Below, piece by piece: positions 7,101 to 12,290 of a stretch of 12,290 nucleotides of DNA. The notes under the pieces were generated by a model. It did not search any database, was not told the origin of the DNA, and saw only the letters and a list, made by a program, of their open reading frames with translations. This stretch comes from JBGPIT01 sp041485125 (lineage in GTDB: Bacteria > Desulfobacterota > Binatia > UTPRO1), in assembly GCA_041485125.1 (NCBI GenBank), contig JBGPIT010000118.1, positions 1 through 12,290 of the forward strand, written 5' to 3'. The translations under genes were made by a program, and so were the position numbers. Within the stretch, counting starts at the first letter, position 1. Each line of letters starts with the position of its first letter.

Positions 7101-7566
7101 GGTGCCGATCCTCGGCGGCCTGCAGCTTCGGGGCGCGATCGATCTCGTCGAGCGCCGCGAGAGCGGTATGCTACGCGTGACCGACTACAAGACGGGTCGG
7201 GTGTGGACGAAAGCAGGGGTCGTCGTCGGCGGCGGCGAGACCTTGCAGCCGCTGCTCTACGCGCTCGCCGCCGAGCGTCTCCTCGCGGCGCCGGTCGAGT
7301 CGGGGCGGCTCTACTACTGCACGGCCGACGGTGAGTACACCGAGCGCGTGGTCCGTCTCGACGACGCCGGCCGCGCGGCAGCCGCCGAGGTCGTCCGGAT
7401 CGTCGATCGCGCGCTGCAGGATGGCTTCCTTCCCGCGGCACCGCGGGAAGGCGCGTGCAATCTCTGCGACTACCGGCCGGTGTGCGGGCCGCACGAGGCG
7501 CTGCGCACGTCGCGCAAGCCGCCGGCACGGCTCGGCGAGCTGAAACGGCTGCGGAGCCTGCCGTGA
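4177..7566 (+). CDS. addB: AddB-like ATP-dependent nuclease subunit (PD-(D/E)XK, iron-sulfur, inactive motor)
   Basis: A 1129-residue cytoplasmic protein, expected to pair with the adjacent AddA to unwind and trim double-strand DNA ends before RecA loading. The N-terminal region (about 28-50) sits where Walker A would be but has no GxGKT, so the motor domain looks inactive, as in many AddB/RexB and RecC proteins. Helicase-like remnants remain: FDVVFVPGLAERLFP from about 610 and RVHLSYPR near 669-676. The C-terminal nuclease is complete: H870 (GALVHE), D989 (GAIDLVE), D1003 and K1005 (DYKTG), Q1024 and Y1028 (QPLLY). Cysteines C836 (CPYRF) and C1094-X2-C1097-X5-C1103 match the AddB iron-sulfur staple. 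An acidic run (EDDDD, 432-436) lies in the middle. The start is uncertain: GTG 4177 is the first possible after an in-frame TGA, GTG 4186 is an alternative, and neither has a strong ribosome binding site. Confidence 0.9.
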   Translation: MGTVVASEQRKARTRARPNEPATTSKSARLIVSADAASRLAVADAFVRACDHGRGPRGGELVVVAASWESADDVARTAAVATGASFGLARFTLDRLAARLAERRLAAAGRVRASALSFDALVARVVHRQLADGGFRYYAPVATRPGFPIAVGRTLAELRMNAVEPAALRMQGALGEDLALLASLVEHELATAGLADRALVWREALAAVGAGEARAALGVPLLLVDLTLATALEARLIATLVGHAPAVLATAPAGDEASVRQLAGALGVEPETVGVDPGTSLAELQTHLFADTAPDATTLDDSVTLASAPGEARECVEIARLIQFEAKRGVAFDRMAILVHSPGEYAAHLEEALRRAAIPAFFTRGTRRPHPAGRAILALIACAAEGLSARRFAEYLSLAQVPEPGTVGDVEAVWSAPDDDLLAREPAPVPSEDDDDPLLRDPDAAAVVGGTLRAPWRWEELLVDAAVIGTEQRWARRLGGLGAELAARRGALRDDDPRRAALERTATDLAHLRAFALPLIRRLAAWPERATWGVWLQHLRELAAAALRHPEPVGTALAELEPMAPIGPVDLDEVALVLAPRLRELVVPPPRRRYGAVMVAPTTTARGLAFDVVFVPGLAERLFPRKVIDDPILPDARRGEICAELGTQASSVAAERLALQVAVGAARGRVHLSYPRLDVEQARPRVPSFYALEALRAAEGTLPGFDELRLRASAAAEARLGWPAPSTPAAAIDEAEYDLALLEPVIRGDAAQATGSAHYLLAANPYLARALRARARRWLPGGWTVADGLVRPPEGRDSPDRAAELLVYERARAALARHQLATRSFSATALQNFAVCPYRFLLQAVHRLQPREDAVAIEEMDPLTRGALVHEVQFAVLTRLRDDALLPVRPDGLEHAYEVAGSILDRVADTYRDRLAPAIARVWEDGIATIRADLHEWLRRQAEADDGWVPHRFELSFGIVDRERGDADPASVATPVPILGGLQLRGAIDLVERRESGMLRVTDYKTGRVWTKAGVVVGGGETLQPLLYALAAERLLAAPVESGRLYYCTADGEYTERVVRLDDAGRAAAAEVVRIVDRALQDGFLPAAPREGACNLCDYRPVCGPHEALRTSRKPPARLGELKRLRSLP
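7428..7451. repeat. 11-bp perfect inverted repeat inside addB
   Basis: CCTTCCCGCGG (7428-7438) and CCGCGGGAAGG (7441-7451) are exact inverse complements separated by only CA. It encodes residues just before the last three iron-sulfur cysteines of the AddB-like protein, about 110 bases before the addA start. It may be only codon coincidence, but would form a very stable hairpin in the mRNA or a symmetric DNA site. Confidence 0.5.
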
Positions 7567-10500
7567 GCGTCACGCTCGCCGACGACGCGGGACGGGCGCG
7601 CATCCGGTCCGACCTCGACACGACGTTGATCGTCGAGGCGGCGGCCGGCACCGGGAAGACGACCGAGCTCGTGACCCGCATGCTGGCGGCGATCATGGCC
7701 GGGCGCGCCGACCTCGACCGTCTGGTCGCCGTCACCTTCACCGAGGCGGCCGCGGGTGAGCTCAAGCTCCGCTTGCGCACCGAGATCGAGCGGGCACGCG
7801 GCCGCGCCGAGACCGACGCCACGGCGCGCGCGCGCCTCGACCGCGCCCTGCCGCAGCTCGAGCAGGCGCGCATCGGCACCATCCACTCGTTCTGCGCCGA
7901 CTTGCTGCGCGAGCAGCCGGTTGCCGCGCGCGTCGATCCGCTCTTCGAAGTCGCGGCGGATGGGGTGGCGACGGGGCTCTTCGACCGCGCCTTCGATCGC
8001 TGGTTCGAGCGCCAGCTCGGCAATCCGTCCGAGGCGGTGCGTCGCATACTGCGACGTCGCGGCCGCGGCGACAATGGTCCACGCCCGCGCCTGCGCTATG
8101 CGGCATGGGAGCTCTGCGAGCGGCGCGACTTCGATGCGCCCTGGCGGCACCAGCCGTACGACCGCGACACGGAGATCGCCGCCCTGATGGAGGAGATCGC
8201 CGCGCTCGGCGCTGCGGCGGCGGGCGGCGATTCCGAGGACTGGTTCACCAAGTCGCTGGCGGCGCTGGGACGCTTCGCGGCGGAGCACCGGCGTCGCGAG
8301 GCGGTGCGCGGTCGCGACGCCGACGCGCTCGAGGCGGCGCTCGTCCTCCTCGTCAAGGAGAGGCACTGGGGCTGGAAGGGCTCGCAGTGGAAGATCGCGC
8401 CGGGCTTTCCGAAGGAGGAGCTGCGCGAGCGGCGGGCGCGCGTCCACCAACGCCTCGAACGTTTCGTCGCGGCAGCCGGCGCCGATCTGGCGCCGAAGCT
8501 GCGTGATGCGCTGTGGGAGGTCGTCGAGGCATACGGCGACCTCAAGGAGCGCGCAGGCTGTCTCGACTTCATCGATCTGCTCGTGCGCGCGCGCAATCTG
8601 GTGCGCGACGACGCCGCGGTGCGCGCCGATCTCCAGGCCCGTTTCACGCACGTCTTCGTCGACGAGTTTCAGGACACCGATCCGCTCCAGGTCGAGATGC
8701 TGCTGCTCCTCGCCGCCGACGATCCGGCCGAGCGTGATTGGCGTCGGGTGCGTCCGGTCGCGGGCAAGCTCTTCCTGGTCGCCGATCCGAAGCAGTCGAT
8801 CTACCGCTTCCGCCGCGCCGACGTGGCGCTCTACGAGGCGGTCAAGGCGCAGCTCCTCGCCGGCGGCGCCGCGCTGGTGCACCTCCGCGTCAGCTTCCGC
8901 GCCGTGCCGGAGATCCAGGAGGCGGTGAACGCCGCCTTCGCGCGCCGGCTCTCGGGCGACTCGCCGAGCCAGGCGCGCTACGTCGCGCTGGAGCCGCATC
9001 GGCCGGGAAACGACGAGCAGCCCGCCGTCGTCGTCCTGCCGGTGCCGGCGCCGTACGGCGACTTCGCAATCTACGACCGCTGCATCGAGGCCTCGTTGCC
9101 CGACGCGGTCGCGGCCTTCGTCGCCTGGCTGGTGCGCGAGAGCGGCTGGACGGTGACCGAGCGCGAGCGGCCGAACGAGCGGGTCGCGATCCAGCCGCGT
9201 CACGTGTGCCTGCTCTTCCGCCGCTTCCGCGCGTTCGACGGCGACGCGACCCGCGCCTACGTGCGGGCGCTCGAGGCGCGCAACCTGCCGCACGTCCTCC
9301 TCGGCGGCAGCGCCTTCCACACCCGCGAGGAGGTCGAGGCGCTGCGGAACGCGCTGTCCGCGATCGAGCGTCCCGACGACGAGCTCAGCGTGTTCGCGAC
9401 CCTGCGCGGACCGCTCTTCGCGCTCGGCGATGCGGCGCTACTGGCGTTCCGCACCGAGGTCGGCTCGTTGCATCCGTTCCGGCGGATCGGTGCCGACGTC
9501 GCCGCGCCGCTCCGCGACGTCGGCGATGCGCTCGCCTTGCTGCGCGATCTGCATCGCCGGCGCAACCACCGCCCGATCGCCGACACGATCGCGCGGCTGC
9601 TCGCGGCGACGCGCGCCCACGCCGGTCTCGCCAACTGGCCGACCGGTGAGCAGGCGCTCGCGAACGTGACCCGCCTCATGGATCTCGCGCGTCGCGCCGA
9701 GCGCCGCGGCGTCACCTCGTTCCGGCAATTCGTCGAGGCGCTGTGGGACGACGCCGAGCGGAACGCGGCGAGCGAGGCGCCGATCGTCGAGGAGAGCACC
9801 GACGGCGTGCGCGTCATGACCGTCCACCGCGCCAAGGGTCTCGAGTTTCCCGTGGTGATCCTCACCGACCTCACCACCAAGGAGATCCGCGCGCAGCAGG
9901 CGCGGTGGGTCGATCCCGAGCGGCGGCTCTGCGCCATTCAGCTCGCCGGCTGCTCGCCGCAGGAGCTGCTCGAGCACGAGGCCGACGAGCGCGAGCGCGA
10001 GCTCGAGGAGGCGGCGCGCCTCCTCTACGTCGCGACCACACGCGCGCGCGATCTGCTGGTCGTTCCGGCGATCGGCGACCAGCCGTACGACGGCTGGCTC
10101 GCGGCGCTCCATCCCGTCCTCTATCCGGAACCGCCCCAGGCGCGTGTGCCCGAGACGCGCACGCCGCCGGGCTGTCCCACGCTCGGCCTCGACACCGTGC
10201 TGACGCGTCCCGATCGGCTCGTGCGCCCGCCCGGGTCGGTGATGCCCGGCCTCCACCTGCCGCTCGCGGGCCGGCATCGGGTGGTGTGGTGGGATCCGCG
10301 GCTCTTGGCGCTCGGCGTTCCCGAGACCGTCGGTCTCCGCCAGCAACGACTTCTCGAGGCGGACCAAGGCGGCACCCGTTCGGAGGCGGGCCGGCACGCG
10401 CACGCCGCGTGGCAGGCCGAGCGCGCCAGCGTGCGCGCGCGGGCGTCGACGCCGCTGGTGCGGGTGGTGACGGCGACGGAGCTCGCGACGGAGCTCGCCA

Positions 10501-11033
10501 CCGCCGCTCACGCCGCCGACGGGGCGGCGGTCGCGCCCGCGCTGCCGAGCGTGGCGGTCGCAGTCGAGTCGATCGCCGGTGCCGCCGACCGGCCGCGCGG
10601 CAAACGCTTCGGCAGCTTGGTGCACGCCGTCCTCGCGGTCGTCGACCTCGCCGCCGGTCGCGACGCCGTCGCCGCCGCGGCCGCCGTCGAGGGACGTCTC
10701 CTCGGCGCGTCTCGCGCGGAGGTCGACGCCGCCGCCGGTACCGTCGTCGCTGCGCTCGCCCATCCGCGCCTGCGCACCGCCGCGATCGCCGAGCGGGCCG
10801 GCGCGTGTCGCCGTGAGTCGGCGGTGGCGCTCGGTCTCGACGACGGTACGCTCGTCGAAGGCATCGTCGACGTCGCCTATCGCGACGACGACGGCTGGGT
10901 CGTCGTCGACTTCAAGACCGACGCCGAGCTCGCCCATCGTCTCGACGAGTACCGCGCCCAGCTCGGCGTCTACGCGACCGCGATCGCGCGCGCGACCGGT
11001 GCCCCGACACGCGCGGTCCTGCTGCGGGTCTGA
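7563..11033 (+). CDS. addA: AddA-like ATP-dependent helicase-nuclease (UvrD/Rep family)
   Basis: A 1156-residue superfamily 1A helicase fused to a C-terminal nuclease, the motor subunit of a double-strand-break processing complex with AddB. Helicase motifs in order: Walker A AAAGTGKTT (K32), motif Ia VTFTEAAAGELK, Ib GTIHSFCADLLRE, motif II DEFQDT (367-372), motif III ADPKQSIYRFRRAD (D408 on), motif IV SFRAVPEIQ, motif V VHRAKGLEF (754-762), motif VI YVATTRARD (822-830). The nuclease has H1021 (GSLVHAV), D1103 (EGIVDVAY), D1116 and K1118 (VDFKTD), and Q1133/Y1137 (QLGVY), so all expected catalytic residues are present. GTG 7563 overlaps the addB stop as GTGA and has GGAG 6 bases upstream, so translation is probably coupled. 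The frame is open further upstream (to 7455) but only behind addB. Plain UvrD or PcrA is excluded by the nuclease domain and by the partner gene. Confidence 0.93.
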   Translation: MSVTLADDAGRARIRSDLDTTLIVEAAAGTGKTTELVTRMLAAIMAGRADLDRLVAVTFTEAAAGELKLRLRTEIERARGRAETDATARARLDRALPQLEQARIGTIHSFCADLLREQPVAARVDPLFEVAADGVATGLFDRAFDRWFERQLGNPSEAVRRILRRRGRGDNGPRPRLRYAAWELCERRDFDAPWRHQPYDRDTEIAALMEEIAALGAAAAGGDSEDWFTKSLAALGRFAAEHRRREAVRGRDADALEAALVLLVKERHWGWKGSQWKIAPGFPKEELRERRARVHQRLERFVAAAGADLAPKLRDALWEVVEAYGDLKERAGCLDFIDLLVRARNLVRDDAAVRADLQARFTHVFVDEFQDTDPLQVEMLLLLAADDPAERDWRRVRPVAGKLFLVADPKQSIYRFRRADVALYEAVKAQLLAGGAALVHLRVSFRAVPEIQEAVNAAFARRLSGDSPSQARYVALEPHRPGNDEQPAVVVLPVPAPYGDFAIYDRCIEASLPDAVAAFVAWLVRESGWTVTERERPNERVAIQPRHVCLLFRRFRAFDGDATRAYVRALEARNLPHVLLGGSAFHTREEVEALRNALSAIERPDDELSVFATLRGPLFALGDAALLAFRTEVGSLHPFRRIGADVAAPLRDVGDALALLRDLHRRRNHRPIADTIARLLAATRAHAGLANWPTGEQALANVTRLMDLARRAERRGVTSFRQFVEALWDDAERNAASEAPIVEESTDGVRVMTVHRAKGLEFPVVILTDLTTKEIRAQQARWVDPERRLCAIQLAGCSPQELLEHEADERERELEEAARLLYVATTRARDLLVVPAIGDQPYDGWLAALHPVLYPEPPQARVPETRTPPGCPTLGLDTVLTRPDRLVRPPGSVMPGLHLPLAGRHRVVWWDPRLLALGVPETVGLRQQRLLEADQGGTRSEAGRHAHAAWQAERASVRARASTPLVRVVTATELATELATAAHAADGAAVAPALPSVAVAVESIAGAADRPRGKRFGSLVHAVLAVVDLAAGRDAVAAAAAVEGRLLGASRAEVDAAAGTVVAALAHPRLRTAAIAERAGACRRESAVALGLDDGTLVEGIVDVAYRDDDGWVVVDFKTDAELAHRLDEYRAQLGVYATAIARATGAPTRAVLLRV
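10473..10496 (+). repeat. 12-bp in-frame tandem duplication in addA
   Basis: GCGACGGAGCTC occurs twice in direct succession, encoding TELATELA in the alanine-rich linker between the helicase and nuclease domains of the AddA-like protein. It looks like a small slippage duplication in a region tolerant of length change. Confidence 0.6.
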
Positions 11034-11037
11034 TCCG

Positions 11038-11077
11038 GGCCGCGCCCGACGCGGCGGCGAGCGCCGCCGACGCGGCC
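11038..11077. terminator. nested hairpin between converging genes (candidate bidirectional terminator)
   Basis: The 45-base gap between the addA stop and the TetR stop is nearly filled by two nested stems. The outer stem is GGCCGCG (11038-11044) with CGCGGCC (11071-11077). The inner stem is CGGCGGCG (11052-11059) with CGCCGCCG (11062-11069), loop AG or a GAGC tetraloop if one pair opens. Both are exact. There is no T-run, but position between convergent genes argues for a role in ending or insulating both transcripts. Confidence 0.5.
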
Positions 11078-11078
11078 T

Positions 11079-11819
11079 TCAGCGCTCGAAGCCGAGCCGC
11101 TCCGCGACGAGCGCCCAGGCGAGGTCCGCCAAGGTCTCGGCCGGGACGAGCGACGGATCGAGCGCCGCGTGCATGACGATGCCGTCGACCGCCGCGAAGA
11201 TGATTCGCGCCTCGGTGAGCGGGTCGGCACGCGGATGGAAGCTCCCCTCGACGATGCCGTCGCGGATCATCTGTGCCCCGACCTCCCAGATCTGGGCGCG
11301 GATGCGGGCGACCGGCGGGAAGGCGGCGCGGTCGCGCATCATCTCGACACGGAAGTTCATCAGACACTGGAAGTAGGCGGGGCGCCGCTGCGCCCACTCG
11401 ACCGCCGTGCGCACGCGCTGCTCGAGGCGCTCGACCGCGGTCGCCCCGATGCTGGCCTCGAACTGGGTTGTCGCAAAATCGAGCCCGACGGCCGCGAAGG
11501 CGAGGCCGATGATCTCCTCTTTGGAGCGGAAGTGGTACGTGAAGTGGCCGCGCGCGAAGCCGGTCGCGCGCGCGAGCGCGCTGATGGTGCAGGCTCGGAT
11601 GCCGTCGCGGCCGATCACGTGGATCGCCGCGGCGATGATGTCCGCCCGTCGCGCCAGGCTCGCGGGCTGCGGCTCGCTACCATGCTCGCGCGCGCGCGCG
11701 GCGAGCAGGCCTTCGAGCATGGTTTTCAGCCGGGTGAGCTCCTCGTCGGCTGGGCCATCTCCGGCCGCAGGCGTCGGCTTCACTGGCTTGCGGACCGAGC
11801 TCACGCGTCGCTGCGGCAC
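11079..11819 (-). CDS. TetR/AcrR family transcriptional regulator
   Basis: A 246-residue DNA-binding repressor by family. The N-terminal tetR domain starts near residue 57 (ARRADIIAAAIHVIGRDGI), with the helix-turn-helix ISALARATGFARGHFTYHF at about 79-97, followed by the usual KEEII. The rest is the helical ligand-binding and dimerisation domain, with a TetR_C-like end (ARIIFAAVDGIVMHAALD). I chose GTG 11817-11819 because AAGGG stands 4 bases upstream and the first 33 codons keep high third-position GC. ATG 11718-11720 would give 213 residues, closer to the family norm, but has no ribosome binding site. The protein would then have a basic, proline-containing tail of 56 residues before the domain. 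It diverges from the beta-propeller gene across about 110 bases and converges on addA. A palindrome directly upstream suggests autoregulation. The ligand is unknown. Confidence 0.88.
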   Translation of the reverse strand: MPQRRVSSVRKPVKPTPAAGDGPADEELTRLKTMLEGLLAARAREHGSEPQPASLARRADIIAAAIHVIGRDGIRACTISALARATGFARGHFTYHFRSKEEIIGLAFAAVGLDFATTQFEASIGATAVERLEQRVRTAVEWAQRRPAYFQCLMNFRVEMMRDRAAFPPVARIRAQIWEVGAQMIRDGIVEGSFHPRADPLTEARIIFAAVDGIVMHAALDPSLVPAETLADLAWALVAERLGFER

Positions 11820-11825
11820 TTTTCC

Positions 11826-11835
11826 CTTGTACAAG
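11826..11835. promoter_or_regulatory. candidate operator palindrome CTTGTACAAG upstream of the TetR gene
   Basis: A perfect 10-bp palindrome lies 6 bases upstream of the TetR start, overlapping its ribosome binding site, in an AT-richer patch of the divergent gap. TetR-family proteins commonly bind short palindromes in such positions and control both themselves and the divergent gene. The symmetry does not extend beyond 10 bp, which is short for this family, so the true site may be larger or different. Confidence 0.4.
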
Positions 11836-11918
11836 CATACTAGACGGTGGTAAAGGCGCGCAGGCGCCGACCTCGATTCCCGCCGTGCCGTGCTCTCGCG
11901 GGGACCTTCATGCGCGCC

Positions 11919-11924
11919 GAGGAG
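11919..11924 (+). promoter_or_regulatory. ribosome binding site deciding the propeller-gene start
   Basis: GAGGAG stands 6 bases before ATG 11931. This favours that ATG over the in-frame ATG at 11910, which lies upstream of the site and has none of its own. Confidence 0.6.
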
Positions 11925-11930
11925 ATCATC

Positions 11931-12290
11931 ATGACATTCGCGACGCGTGGGTGCCGTGTACAGGTGTTGGCGGTGGCAGCGATGGGTCTGGCCTTTGCGC
12001 TGATGAGCGTCGTGCCGTCGGCCGTCGCCGCCTCGGACTTCACCTTGTTCGAGACCGGGCAGGTGCGGCCGCTGGCGCTGTCGCCGGACGGCACGCGGCT
12101 CTTTGCGCTGAACACACCCGACAATCGCCTGGAGATCTTCAGCGTCGCGGTCGGCGGCGTGACGAAGATCGGCTCGGTGCCGGTCGGCCTCGAGCCGCTG
12201 GCGGTCGCGGCGCGCACCAATGGCGAGGTCTGGGTGGTGAACCATCTCTCGGACAGCGTGAGCATCGTCGACGTCTCGACGCCGGCGACC
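11931..12290 (+). CDS. exported YVTN/YncE-like beta-propeller protein (N-terminal part, truncated by window end)
   Basis: The first 120 codons are present and still open at the window edge. Residues 1-34 look like a Sec signal peptide: R6 and R9, then a hydrophobic core from V10 to V28, and an AVAA cleavage region before SDF at 35-37. Two propeller blades are visible: PLALSPDGTRLFALNTPDN followed by LEIFSV (about 48-72), and PLAVAARTNGEVWVVNHLSD followed by VSIVDV. This is the repeat style of YVTN/YncE and lactonase-like seven-bladed propellers, usually periplasmic, surface or extracellular. Start ATG 11931 is set by GAGGAG. It is divergent from a TetR gene that may regulate it. Enzyme activity cannot be judged from this fragment; total length and any C-terminal domains lie outside the window. 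Confidence 0.82.
   Translation, partial: MTFATRGCRVQVLAVAAMGLAFALMSVVPSAVAASDFTLFETGQVRPLALSPDGTRLFALNTPDNRLEIFSVAVGGVTKIGSVPVGLEPLAVAARTNGEVWVVNHLSDSVSIVDVSTPAT

Noticed and set aside
7470..9320. A 616-codon minus-strand frame opposite addA
   Set aside because: Same shadow effect; the plus strand holds the conserved helicase motifs through this interval.
9438..10937. A 499-codon minus-strand frame opposite the end of addA
   Set aside because: Antisense shadow; no domain or ribosome binding site, and it covers the AddA helicase motifs V-VI and nuclease residues.
1..12290. CRISPR array, insertion sequence, integrase or phage genes
   Set aside because: No regularly spaced repeats, transposase motifs or terminal inverted repeats were seen anywhere in the window.

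Overview
This is a very GC-rich, densely coding stretch. Third codon positions in the real genes are almost all G or C, and this produces long meaningless ORFs on the opposite strand. Gene content (an exported beta-propeller protein with a Sec signal, a TetR regulator, an AddAB-type recombination nuclease, a SPASM-like radical SAM enzyme) fits a free-living, probably Gram-negative, high-GC bacterium such as an uncultured deltaproteobacterium-like lineage. No ribosomal or phylogenetic marker is present, so that placement is inference only.

Layout. 2-2580 reads leftward: a 46-residue two-helix membrane protein (2440-2580), a SAM-dependent methyltransferase with an N-terminal winged-helix domain (1201-2277), and an MFS transporter (2-1156). 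The last two probably form one transcript. 2581-2972 is a 392-base divergent gap of lower GC. It holds a long hairpin, a perfect Shine-Dalgarno in front of an 18-codon ORF, and the leader of a radical SAM gene. 2973-4085 (+) is a radical SAM protein with a CX3CX2C core and a CX12GX4C...CX3CX3C C-terminal cluster region. 4177-7566 and 7563-11033 (+) are addB- and addA-like genes that overlap by 4 bases (GTGA). A nested GC-rich hairpin lies between addA and the converging TetR gene (11079-11819, -). Divergent from TetR, a YVTN-type beta-propeller gene starts at 11931 and runs off the window.

How the genes work together. The best-supported system is the two-subunit helicase-nuclease. The downstream subunit has every superfamily 1A helicase motif plus a complete PD-(D/E)XK nuclease. 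The upstream subunit has a complete nuclease with the four-cysteine iron-sulfur staple of AddB, but no Walker A at its N-terminus. This predicts one motor and two nucleases, processing double-strand ends for RecA. The methyltransferase and MFS exporter may together modify and export a small molecule; their substrates cannot be told from sequence. The radical SAM enzyme has no convincing peptide substrate gene nearby. The TetR protein may control itself and the divergent propeller gene through a 10-bp palindrome just upstream of its start.

I see no rRNA, tRNA, CRISPR array, insertion sequence, integrase or phage gene. No strongly supported new system is visible. The items most worth a second look are the radical SAM locus with its unusual leader, the small membrane protein flanked by hairpins, and the architecture of the AddAB pair.
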